From positions 34,551,246-34,615,245 of the forward strand of contig OV277866.1 in the NCBI GenBank assembly GCA_922989275.2: a stretch of 64,000 nucleotides of DNA, given 5' to 3'. A model generated the notes under the pieces. It made no database searches. It worked only from the letters and a program-made list of their open reading frames with translations, and was not told the origin of the DNA. Each line of letters starts with the position of its first letter. The first letter of the stretch is position 1. The stretch is from Gari tellinella. Its lineage: Eukaryota > Mollusca > Bivalvia > Cardiida > Psammobiidae. The translations under genes were made by a program, and so were the position numbers. Below are positions 54,991 to 64,000 of this stretch, piece after piece.

Positions 54991-55940
54991 TATCAGTCAT
55001 ATCTTTGGGATCAATTTAACATACTTCAGTGTGTAGCGATGGAGAGTACACAATTCGGCTCGGGTTTATGCCTGAGCCCGTGATCAATTTCTGTTGCGTC
55101 TTTCGACGCAACGGATAAAGCGATAGAATATATATAAAAAATGAAGATTTGAAGACTTTTCCTAAGGATGTTTATAGACTGATCATATTTTTCTAATGCC
55201 AGATGCACGGTAATGCTACACATTTGGTTTTATTTGAGTATTTTCTTTTATTTTTGCAAAAAATACACCATCAGTAAAATACAAGAGTCTGTATCAGCCA
55301 CTTTGTATTTTACTCTGACATCGCTTTCTATTTAGTGTGACGTTATTTACATACATGTACAAGTGAAATTTCATTTATTTTTATTTTTTTATCATCGTAG
55401 GAAAAAATTTACTACATGTATATAGAAATTTATGCCAATTACTTTATACTTTTAATACGAAGAACAGGGCCAAAGATAAGGGGAGTATTAAAAACATTAA
55501 AATCATTATTAATAGATTAAACTCTATGGTGTCACTACTCATTAGAATCGTCCCTTGGAAACAGTTCGAATCAGAAGTAACATAATAGGATTTGGTGCTG
55601 AAACAAGTGAGAAAATGTTGGATTTGTTCAGCTTACTCCCTCTTATCTTGAGCCCTGCAGAAGTTTGTAGATCCCAGATTTAATGCCTGTCAAACTGCAT
55701 AGATACACACCAGGCACTGCATCTAAGCCTTTGACACATGTTTGCTTTGGGTCTACACAGTTTGAAATCAAAGCTTTCTAATTAATTTAGAATTTTGATA
55801 ATTCATATATATAGACAGAGAGGATAGGAAGGGAAATGTTGATATACATTTAAAACCAGTTGTTATGCTAAACTGGAATCCTGAGCGCCAAGACGGGAAG
55901 CCACTACTACCAATTTTTTAGTTTTTGGTTTGACTCGAGG

Positions 55941-56010
55941 ATTGGTCGGGGATTGAACCTACAACCTGGCGCACTGCAAGCAGACGCTCTACCACTGAGC
56001 TATGAAGGTG
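55941..56010 (-). repeat. tRNA-like SINE or pseudo-tRNA
   Basis: On the minus strand, TAGCTCAGTGGTAGAGCG is a canonical A box and D arm, followed by an anticodon-arm-sized gap and AGGTTCAATCCCC (B box). The T-stem and acceptor stem do not pair, so it is scored as a tRNA-derived relic. Confidence 0.5.
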
Positions 56011-56907
56011 TTTTTCTTTTGAAATAGATCTACTCCCGTTTTCTGGAGCTCTCATGTTAGCTAGGCCGTTACTCACTGTACATGATTTGTCTAGCTGACT
56101 GTGTTTACAATGTTAATTACACACACCAACGCCTAAGTACACATGTGATTCAGTACACACAGTTGGGAGATGTTGTGTATCTTGGGTCAGGTTAATCTCC
56201 CACAGATGGTATCAGAACACACTGTTTTTAATAATACTTGTATACAAAAAAACTTGATAAAGACTAGGCCTGAGTACCATAGGTCGAGTGATAACATCAC
56301 ACATACCTTGATCATTGCCCCTAATCCGAAGGTGTTAATAGACAAGGTGCGTGCTAACTGCAGGGGCAATCCACACTGACGACAAGCCGATAATGCGTCT
56401 GCCAAAACTCCCAGCTCCACAATTCGTCTCCCTTCACGTCACGTTTCGTCTTTTTCTTGCACCGGTATGTTAGGATTAAAATAATTGTCGCTCTCTCACG
56501 ACACCGTTCCTTGGCACATTGTGACACTTTATTTAAGTGATCGACTTGCTTTGCATATTTAGAAACCATATTTCAAACGTTTTTACCCATCAATTATCAC
56601 ACACATTTGAAGAACAACACGATTGAAAGATCAGGAAATCGAAAACGAAAACGGATGTTTACATTTTGTTTTGTTTTGACAGATGCTTTACGGCAGTCGT
56701 GAAACCACTTATATTTTCATCAGAAAAAATACATTGTCATATTGAAAACACATAATGTATATTTTTTAAATAGATTTGAATACTTTTTATGTTAAAAAAT
56801 ATAAACAAAAAAGTTTTTTTTCTACTTCCGTTTTGCGACATTACGTTCTACTTACGGCTATGGTTATGACTAAACCGCCGACCTTTATGACATTGATACA
56901 CCCTTAA

Positions 56908-57678
56908 GCTATGTTGGAATAGTGTATTTGTCTACTCGTATTAAATTAAGGTAACACAATCATGTAAGTGTTCATTCTGCGTTCGTCCATTACATAAATA
57001 AAATTACTTCAAGTAAAACTAATATGGTTTGTAACATTTAAACATACATTTTTACTTCCTTGGTAAAAATGTTACCTGTTTAAACATTGCGATATATAGC
57101 CATTGCTTTGAATTCAACTTACATCTTGAAAATAACGTATAACTTTATAACAAAAATAAAAACAAATTCATACGGAATATTTAGCAAAGACCAACACAAC
57201 GATCTTACGATAACGATTATTTGCTAATATACTGTGCGACTGTCATAATGAAGGCACAAGCCGTCTTAAACATTCACAAGCACACTACAGCCTGCTTAAA
57301 ATATTGTTTGCTTCTTTGTCAATTTTAATATTTTAGGCATTTAGACATAAGTAACATCGAGATTTAGTATCAAACAGTTTAGATTCTAACAGTCATGCTA
57401 AATGAAAGTCCGCCTTAGAATATACATTCAACGATATATTAGTTTTGCTCAGATTTCAGAATGATGATAACCCCCGTCTGTACGTCATCGACCTTTTAGT
57501 GATGATATGTATGTGAAATGGGGATACTGGAGCAAAATGGTTTAAACCCGTCATTTTTAGCTTCTTCAGAAATGTTTGATGGTTTACCCGTTTGCTTTTG
57601 TATACCATATATATATATAAAGATAATATAGATAATTAAGTATATAAAAACAAAACAAATACGAATTTTTATTGTGCT
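56908..57678. other. No gene recognised
   Basis: AT-rich, including a TATATATATA run at about 57608-57620. The left end of the Polinton-like element should lie near here or further left, but no terminal repeat could be matched. Confidence 0.4.
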
Positions 57679-57903
57679 ATGATGCCACTTGGTTCAAATG
57701 AGCCATGCAAAAACAAACCAGTAAAAGACTCTGTTTATTGCAAAGTACATAAATATATAATTAAAAATAATAAAAGTAAAGTTAAATCTTGTCTGAAGTG
57801 TGGAAAAGGTACCACAGCAAAATATCAAGTATGCGATCCATGTGGTGGACATGCAATTAGATTGAGTCATAAATATATCGAAGTGATTAAAGACATCTCC
57901 TGA
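57679..57903 (+). CDS. Small Cys-rich protein, function unknown
   Basis: A 74-aa frame from ATG at 57679. It has PCKNKPVKDSVYCKVHKYI and then CLKCGKGTTAKYQVCDPCGG, two Cys clusters that could bind zinc, with a Lys-rich centre. I do not recognise the family. Position just upstream of the polymerase parts suggests it belongs to the same element. No signal peptide or membrane segment. Confidence 0.5.
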   Translation: MMPLGSNEPCKNKPVKDSVYCKVHKYIIKNNKSKVKSCLKCGKGTTAKYQVCDPCGGHAIRLSHKYIEVIKDIS

Positions 57904-58572
57904 CGACCTTTTGGTCATAACGCCTTGCCAGATTATTTACTGTCAATTTCCTTGCAAAAAGCATGGGTCTTGTGCATATTGAACCATTGAACCGTCTTAT
58001 GTGAGACCGGACCTTTATATTTGATAGTTTGGTTAGAAATAACAGGGCTGCCATTTCTCCGGGGTTTTCCTTAATCTCCGGATTTTCCCCAATACATGGT
58101 AGCTTAAAGCAGGCTACAGTAAAGCAGAATGCGCCCTAAGGCACATTCTACTTTACTTACAGCCTGTTTTAAGTAGTCGCATGTCAACAAAGCACAAGAA
58201 AAAGGCTATGGGGTAAAGGTACGATTCGTAAAATAGCACTTGAAAAATGCAAATTTGGAAATCTTAGGATTTTTTATGTCAACTTATGGCAGCCCTGAAA
58301 TAACCATTGAAAATCTCTAGAGCATGAGTATAATCTGGGCTTGTATTTCACGTGCTTTACAGTTACATTGACACATCCACAAACAATATGCTGGTGGTTC
58401 TTCAATGGGCTGAGGAAAAGTCTTTAAGTCGTGGAGACAAGAGATTGCAAGGTTGAATAAAATACAAATACAGGTGTTTTGAATCTTTTTTTTTTACCTT
58501 AAGCGATATATAAGTCAGTTGAGTGTTGATACCATATTTAAAAACAAAGGTATAAAAGCAAAAAATAACAAA
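57904..58572 (+). other. Spacer with hairpin repeat
   Basis: No ORF supported. Contains the palindrome at 58103-58173 and a poly-T stretch near 58487. Confidence 0.45.
58103..58173. repeat. 71-bp palindromic hairpin
   Basis: CTTAAAGCAGGCTACAGTAA plus AGCAGAATGCGCC pairs with GGCACATTCTACTTTACTTA plus CAGCCTGTTTTAAG around a very short loop. It is flanked by GGTAG and TAGTCGCATGTC, as is the shorter copy at 16576. It separates the small ORF from the polymerase parts. Confidence 0.8.
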
Positions 58573-60311
58573 ATGACTACATATGTAAGAAAATTACTAC
58601 AACTGCATGGTGAAGGAAAGATAGATGATACAGCATTGAACAAAGCCCTTAATGCTTTGAACGAACCTGCTCCAGAGACACCCAAAACCTTAGAAAGACT
58701 AAGGGAAAAACGTAAAGAAAAGAAGAAGAGGTGGAGAGCTAAGACAAAAACTCTAGTTGAGAAAGATTCTCCAGTTGAGGATAAAAAATTAAAACTCACT
58801 GATAAACCGTTATGTAACTATTTTAAAACATATGAAATAGATGCTATTAAACACAAAGATCCTAACATCCTATTTAATGATGAGAGGTCTATCATATTAA
58901 ATCAAATCAAACAAGACAGAAAATAATACAATGGTGTTAAATTCTCAATAGGTTTATCAATTAAATTATTTTATGATGAAATTAATGGGGAAAGGAACGA
59001 AATTGTAGGTCAAAATCATGAAGAACAAAGTGTCATTCTTGATAATACTAAATGTAAGTAAATCCTATGATGATCAAGACGCATATTTACAAACATGGAT
59101 TGAGAAATTCACAAATACCGCTTCAGGTTTAGAAATTGACCATTGCATTAAGTTATACTTAAACATAGCAAATTATGAACCATTGAAAGGTTCTTCATAC
59201 ATTCCATTACCCGAAGAAATAGATAACAAAAAGGCAATAATAAATGTAAAGAACAATGATGATAAATGTTTAGAATGGGCGTTAAAATCAGCTTTATATT
59301 CAGATAGTATTTCTTATCATAGGAATGAAACGTCGCGCTATGCTAAATTTCCAGATTTGAACTTAGATGGTATTGTGAATTTCCCAACTCCAATATCACA
59401 AATGCCAAGGGTAGAAAAACATCTAAATATTGCAATCAATGTATATGGATACACACTGTCAAAGAAAACAAAAACGATAAGTATCTTCCCATATTACATA
59501 TCAAACCAATCAAGGATAAATCTGCTCTTAATAACTGAAGATGCAGAAATTGTTGATGAGGATGATACTGATGAAGGGGTTATAGATGAAAACTATGATC
59601 CAGATGCTGATATAGAACTAAAGAAAGAAACAAAATACCACTACTGTTGGATTAAGAATCTTAATAGATTACTGTATGGTCAGAATAACAAACATAAAGA
59701 GCAAAAACACTTCTGTGATCGTTGTCTCTATGGTTTCTCACGAGAAGATCTCCTAATCAAACACAGAGAAGATTGTGAAGGTATAAATAAATATTCAACA
59801 AGAATTGAAATGCCATCAAAAGGTAAAGATCATATCAAGTTTAAAAACTATCAAAACCAAATGTCTGTTCCATTTGTAATATATGCAGACTTCGAAAGTA
59901 TTATCAAATCAAAATCAGAACAAAAAGGAGACAAATCAGAAATAACATGTGAAGATGAAGCCTGCGGTTTTGGTTATCATGTGGTTTAAATATGATAGTA
60001 AAACAGATAAGCCAGTAATATATAGAGGTGAAGATGTTGTGGAGGTTTTCTTAAATCATTTAGAATGTGAGGTAGAGAATATCAATAATGTTTTTAAACA
60101 CCCAAAACCATTGATTATGACAGAACAAAATGAAATAGACTTTGAAAACACCACTCTCTGTTGGATATATGAGGAAGAAATATTAAAAGACAAAGTAAGA
60201 GACCACTGTCATTTCACAGGTAAATTCAGAGGTGCAGCACATAAATCCTGTAATCTCAAACTAGCCATCAAACCAAATAAACTAAACTCCCAGTTGTATT
60301 TCGTAATCTAA
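58573..60311 (+). pseudogene. Protein-primed family B DNA polymerase, N-terminal and exonuclease parts
   Basis: First in-frame ATG at 58573, followed by a Lys/Arg-rich leader (TPKTLERLREKRKEKKKRWR). TAA at 58924 is in frame, and reading continues to about 59050. It then shifts to 59018-59989: SSYIPLPEEIDNKKAIINVK, CLEWALKSALY, a Cys/His finger HFCDRCLYGFSREDLLIKHR, and exonuclease motif VPFVIYADFESI with Asp and Glu. A further shift leads to 59949-60311, with the HNH-like VRDHCHFTGKFRGAAHKSCN typical of these polymerases. Such enzymes replicate linear genomes with a terminal protein. At least one stop and two frameshifts make it inactive. Confidence 0.75.
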
Positions 60312-60544
60312 AATGATATGACAGCCATCTAATAATGCAAAAAATACACACTGCCACCGGTAATATCACTTGCATCGCAAACAATGCAGAAAAGTATATC
60401 TCATTCAGTGCAGGACAACTGAAATTCTTGATAGTTTCCAGTTTATGGCATCTTCATTAGAGAGACTAGTTGATGCAACGGATAAGGCTGATTTCAAAAT
60501 ACAAATGTAACAAAACGTGAATTTGGTGATAAGACTGACATACT
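60312..60544 (+). pseudogene. Decayed polymerase linker
   Basis: A short frame, ILDSFQFMASSLERLVDATD, fits the exonuclease II region of this polymerase family, but stops lie on both sides. Confidence 0.5.
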
Positions 60545-61187
60545 TCTGCGTAAAGGCATTTTTCCATATGAATATATTAACAGTCAAGAAAGATTTGATG
60601 AAACACAATTACCACCTATAGACAAAGTTTACAGCAGCCTTACAGATGAAAGCATCAAACAAATAGATTATGAACACGCACAAGATGTATGGAAGTCTTT
60701 TCACTGTAAAACAATTGGTGATTATCATGACTTATATCTCAAAACAGATGTGCTCTTACTTGCTGATATATTTCAAACATTTAGAAAAGCTTGCATTGAA
60801 ACATACAAACTTGACCCTCTACATTATTACACTGCACCCGGTTTATCATGGGATGCTTTACTCAAATACACACGAATAGACCTAGAACTACTCATAGACA
60901 TTGACATGCATCTTTCCATAGAAAAAGGTATGAAGGGTGGTATCAGTATGGTTTCAAAAAGACATGCTAAAGCAAACAACCCTCTTGTTGCAGATTATAC
61001 TCAAGATGGGGAAGATAACTACATAATGTATTATGATGCAAATAATCTCTATGGTCTTGCAATGAGTCAACCACTTCCATATGGTGGTTTCAAATGGGTA
61101 GGAAAAAGACCAAAAGGTAAAGGTTGGATACTTAAAGTGGATTTAGAATACCCCAAACACTTACATAAAGAACATAACGACATATGA
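60545..61187 (+). pseudogene. Protein-primed family B DNA polymerase, exonuclease III to motif A
   Basis: Open from LRKGIFPYEYINSQERFDET through KTIGDYHDLYLKTDVLLLAD, LDPLHYYTAPGLSWDALLKY, KGMKGGISMVSKRHAKANNP and polymerase motif A, IMYYDANNLYGLAMSQPLP. It stops at 61187, shortly after HLHKEHNDI. Motif B and the catalytic D-T-D of motif C, expected in the following 300 residues, were not found in any frame to 62.8 kb, so the polymerase is truncated here. Confidence 0.78.
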
Positions 61188-61260
61188 AACATATATTGCC
61201 TATAAAATGTAAATATATTATAAAAAAAGGTAAATATGCATTTTTCATCAGACCTCTCCA

Positions 61261-61766
61261 AGTTCATTTTGTAAACTACAGTCAAAATGCTTGCATACCA
61301 TGGACAAACAGACAGTTTCAAAGTTGCTTAAAGATTGATGTTGTGTGCGACCCACACAAAAGTGCTACATATAGTCACAAAGGGGCAATCCGAGGAAAAG
61401 GGGGGAAAGACACAAGAAAGGACGTTTCACATCAGACAAAACTACCAGTGAATTTCTACTTATTTCATTAGAATTTAAATATCTAAAGAAAAGCGTTTTG
61501 ATCTCTTGACCGGAGATGTGGCTGCCAATGAAAACCAAGGAAACAAAGCAATTTACATCACTGCATGCCAATCTATTGTTGCCAAAGGCTGTAGTACACA
61601 AATGCCGCCCAATGACCACGAGGAAGCGGATACAAGAATAAGTATTCATGTCCAAGACATCGTGGAAGACATTGAAATCATGTTCTCGGGTAATGGCATC
61701 ATTTTCTGTTGCTTTGAGGAATCCATTTATATATACCATTGTAAGTGCATCGAAAGATTCTTTTGA
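61261..61766 (+). pseudogene. Fragment of a multicopy invertebrate protein family (EEADTR type)
   Basis: Two stretches in different frames, IDVVCDPHKSATYSHKGAIR with GKDTRKDVSHQTKLPVNF, and VAKGCSTQMPPNDHEEADTR with ISIHVQDIVEDIEIM. They resemble in order an uncharacterised, high-copy protein family of corals, molluscs and other invertebrates with R-G-K-G-x-R-R-x-V and H-E-E-A-D-T-R signatures. No function is established for it. It lies right after the polymerase break and may be the insertion that truncated it. Confidence 0.45.
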
Positions 61767-62876
61767 ATACTTTATGATCATACATCACAACTATACAAAG
61801 TCAATGACCTATGGCAGGAACTGTTTCCTCAGGTTAAAAGGTTAAACTATGCAGGACCTACAACCTCTATTACAACGCGCCGAATTGAAGCCTCTACCAA
61901 ACCATTATTTGGTTCTTAAGTATATAGTCAGACCAGAATATCCCGTATCAAGACGCTTTTCGTTGGACCAAATTAAATGATAATTGACCACTTCCCTGGA
62001 AAACACTAACAAAAAAGCAGAAAGCGCCAGAGAACTTAAACGGGCTATAAGGCAATGCCACCATGCTATAGAAAGTATATATGCTAAAATACTCAATTGA
62101 TGTTTAAGTGTATGCAAATGAATTTATGAATTATCCTGATCACGAAACACATGTAGGTTATGTACTGCAAAAATGACATATTAGTACAACTGTTATACAA
62201 TCGAACCTTGAAAACTCGAAACTGTCTTTAGTCGACATACCCATATTTCAAAGTTAAATGTATCTTAGTCACCTTCTAACTTTTAACACAGACACGTTTG
62301 ACTTAAGCATGAATAAATTATCGATTTTCAACTGAAAAAATACGAGAATATTCAACTAAATCAGTTCTAGTACGCAGTAAATACACGTGATATCGAGGTT
62401 CGATTGTATTCTAATTTTACACGTTGAATAAATTGATTTTGATTATGTATTCAATTTACCACCAGAACCATCTTTTTCGGGTAAATAATAACAATATACA
62501 TTTGTGAAGTGTCAGTCAATGCCTTAGACGATTATAGTTCTATTCTGTTCTATTCAGATTAAAGAAATTAAGTTATTATATAGAAAATAAACAATTTTAT
62601 TATATAACTGGGTCCAACTATATCACAGTACAGTATGTCTGTCCAGTTTACACATTTATAGACACTTTTAATCAGGAAAATTAACCAATTAAGAGCGTTT
62701 TTCAAAACTTATTATTTTATGGCGGCCATTTTGGACGCCATTTTGGATTTTGGCCGAAATAGGGCAGTCAGGTCGGACACCCCCAATTATTATGATAATA
62801 TACTGCAAATGCAACCCGTATACAAAGTTTTATGCTTTAATCCACCAAGTAACGATTTTCATCCTAAGCAACTAGA
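61767..62876. other. No gene recognised
   Basis: Possible further decay of the preceding family (VNDLWQELFPQ near 61800), then AT-rich sequence with a GGCGGCCATTTTGGACGCCA block at about 62720. No supported ORF. Confidence 0.4.
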
Positions 62877-63809
62877 CTACATTCTTTGACTGTAAAGTTG
62901 ATTTGGAACACCTTCTATTGTCATCTCTACTTTTTCTATATTTGGGTTGAAATATGATTCAGTGCTTGTTCTTTCTGGGTCTTCAAAAAGCATCAATATG
63001 CCTTTCATGCTTCGTGCTGGTACATTCAAGTTAATATTCCATAGTGTATCAGATCTATTCTTTGTTATTTTTCTGTGCCGTAATATGCGATCATATAATA
63101 TAACCATTTTCCCTTCATATTGTAGTCTTATTTGTCTAACAAGTTCTGTATCAGACACCATATCAAATTCCAAACATATATTTTTAATAATGTAAGATGC
63201 CGCTGTGTCGGTTGATTTAATCACTTTATCATAGTTGTTGAATGTAAGTTCATATTCAAGTCTATCACCAAGACCCGCTTGATAAAATGGCATTTGTGTT
63301 TCCAACAGTTCAAAATCAAGAGGGATACAAAATCTTTTTTTGTATGCATTTGCTATAGCTTTGTCTTCTTTGTCTGAGGAAGCATCATCAGCGCCAACTC
63401 GATGTTTTAACATATTGTCTTTACCAATACCTTGATAAGCCATATTGATGCGTTTAGAAGGAGACCTCCATAAATCAATATAACAATGATAAATATCACG
63501 GTCATCAATTGACATCACTTCATTACCGGATATTCTTATTGTCGTTTTTTTTATAAAGGCTCTACCAAGGTTTTGAAACACAGTTGCATTGGCATCTGTG
63601 CTTTTTATTTCAATTTCAAAAGCAAGACGTGCTGTTCTGGGAACAATAACATCATTATTACTGAGATTAGGAAACCTAACCAACAGTTGTAGGTTTTGGT
63701 CAATGGTACTAGGGTTATTAGTTATTACAACACTCTGAGGAATTCCTTTCACACCTTTTGGTTCTCTTATTATTATGTAGGGGTTTAGTTTATCTCCATA
63801 TGCTGACAT
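62877..63809 (-). CDS. Capsid-like protein (double jelly-roll type suspected), C-terminally short
   Basis: A 310-aa frame from ATG at 63809 to TAG. It has beta-rich spacing throughout: SVVITNNPSTIDQNLQLLVR, PRTARLAFEIEI, FQNLGRAFIKKTTIRISGNE, an acidic Lys/Asp loop, CIPLDFELLE, LGDRLEYELTFNNYD, ICLEFDMVSDTELVRQIRL, and LNVPARSMKGILMLFEDPE. The NLGRAFIKKTTIRISGNEV strand with the later membrane-free jelly-roll pattern and the company of a protein-primed polymerase suggest the major capsid protein of a Polinton/adintovirus-like element. Capsid proteins of that type are usually longer, so the C-terminal part may be missing. It is divergent to the ORF at 63854 with 44 bases between the two starts, likely a shared promoter region. 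Confidence 0.55.
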   Translation of the reverse strand: MSAYGDKLNPYIIIREPKGVKGIPQSVVITNNPSTIDQNLQLLVRFPNLSNNDVIVPRTARLAFEIEIKSTDANATVFQNLGRAFIKKTTIRISGNEVMSIDDRDIYHCYIDLWRSPSKRINMAYQGIGKDNMLKHRVGADDASSDKEDKAIANAYKKRFCIPLDFELLETQMPFYQAGLGDRLEYELTFNNYDKVIKSTDTAASYIIKNICLEFDMVSDTELVRQIRLQYEGKMVILYDRILRHRKITKNRSDTLWNINLNVPARSMKGILMLFEDPERTSTESYFNPNIEKVEMTIEGVPNQLYSQRM

Positions 63810-63853
63810 GTTTTTATTAATGTATTTTTAATTTTTCTTTAATAAATGAACTA
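63810..63853. promoter_or_regulatory. Possible bidirectional promoter between divergent ORFs
   Basis: 44 bp of almost pure A/T between two opposed ATG codons. Inferred from arrangement only. Confidence 0.3.
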
Positions 63854-64000
63854 ATGGCTAAAGGTGGAATGGAGATTTATAATCCTGAATTTGATAAAGA
63901 TGACTATGATAAAGATGAAGCAGAAACATCTTTTACTGATGAAACACAATTCCAAAGTATGTTGAATACTAAATATAAAGCATTGGATAATCTAACAGGT
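63854..64000 (+). CDS. Partial ORF at window edge, acidic, unknown
   Basis: ATG at 63854 and open to the end (49 codons): MAKGGMEIYNPEFDKDDYDK, then an acidic and Gln/Asn-containing stretch. No domain is recognised. Divergent from the capsid-like gene and probably part of the same element, since virus-like elements of this group often carry minor virion proteins next to the capsid gene. Confidence 0.45.
   Translation, partial: MAKGGMEIYNPEFDKDDYDKDEAETSFTDETQFQSMLNTKYKALDNLTG

Larger units (their letters stand above)
51774..56903. mobile_element. 5.1-kb TIR element with TTAA flanks, non-autonomous
   Basis: Perfect 19-bp inverted ends, GGGTGTATCAATGTCATAA at 51774-51792 and its complement at 56885-56903, are both directly flanked by TTAA (51770-51773 and 56904-56907). 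TTAA targets and GGG/CCC tips recall piggyBac-type elements. No transposase frame is visible; instead it holds AT-rich fold-backs, imperfect repeats and two tRNA-like relics. It is either a large non-autonomous element or a short element expanded by later insertions. Confidence 0.7.
57600..64000. mobile_element. Polinton/adintovirus-like element remnant
   Basis: Groups a Cys-rich small ORF, a protein-primed family B DNA polymerase in pieces, a capsid-like gene on the other strand and a partial ORF at the window edge. A polymerase of this type with a jelly-roll-type capsid gene is the hallmark of Polintons/Mavericks and related viruses. Integrase, packaging ATPase and maturation protease were not seen and could lie beyond 64,000. 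The borders are not defined. Confidence 0.6.

Noticed and set aside
55941..56010. Functional tRNA gene on the minus strand
   Set aside because: The A and B boxes are good, but the T-stem and acceptor stem do not pair. Treated as a tRNA-derived relic.

Overview
The window is eukaryotic genomic DNA, most likely from a bivalve or other lophotrochozoan. The base composition is AT-rich, the single protein-coding locus has many small exons with GT/AG borders, and everything else is dense repeats. The repeats include CR1/L2-like and L1/Tx1-like LINEs, a Ty3/gypsy element, a Penelope-like element, tRNA-derived SINE-like copies, many palindromic MITEs and remnants of a Polinton/adintovirus-like element. 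No prokaryotic gene organisation was seen. The species is an inference.

Positions 3.8-45.3 kb (+ strand) hold one host-type locus, recognisable as a PARP14-like gene. A short start exon is followed by a chain of exons encoding about seven RNA-recognition (RRM) half-domains, then a large exon with KH-like repeats and the start of a macro domain, then two more macro-domain exons. Nearly all junctions are phase 1, and each RRM is split so that its last helix and strand lie in the following exon. The copy looks dead. I count four in-frame stops (7305, 16829, 24679, 24790), one-base insertions in the exons ending at 19698 and 21087, a one-base deletion near 25535 and another at the start of the exon at 43382. 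No WWE or ART catalytic exon was found.

The introns of this locus are packed with elements. A 3.5 kb CR1/L2-like LINE (9508-13032, minus) keeps one intact 1174-aa reading frame with a 2A-like motif. The 15.8 kb intron between 27555 and 43382 is a nest: a TA-flanked TIR element (28840-43193, about 1.15 kb when emptied) has taken up a 10.4 kb gypsy retrotransposon (29241-39622, minus) and a 2.8 kb Penelope-like element (40034-42844, plus). The gypsy copy has near-identical LTRs but a broken protease and integrase. The Penelope copy carries two 188-bp terminal direct repeats, each with a hammerhead-ribozyme-like core.

From 46.7 to 50.3 kb lies a decayed L1/Tx1-type LINE (plus). From 51,774 to 56,903 there is a 5.1 kb element with perfect 19-bp TIRs flanked by TTAA, no visible transposase, and a large internal fold-back. 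From about 57.6 kb to the end are parts of a Polinton/adintovirus-like element: a small Cys-rich ORF, a frameshifted protein-primed family B DNA polymerase lacking its C-terminal palm, a truncated capsid-like gene on the opposite strand, and the beginning of another ORF. A piece of an unrelated multicopy invertebrate family lies between the polymerase and capsid parts.

All identifications rest on reading motifs by eye. No database search was possible.
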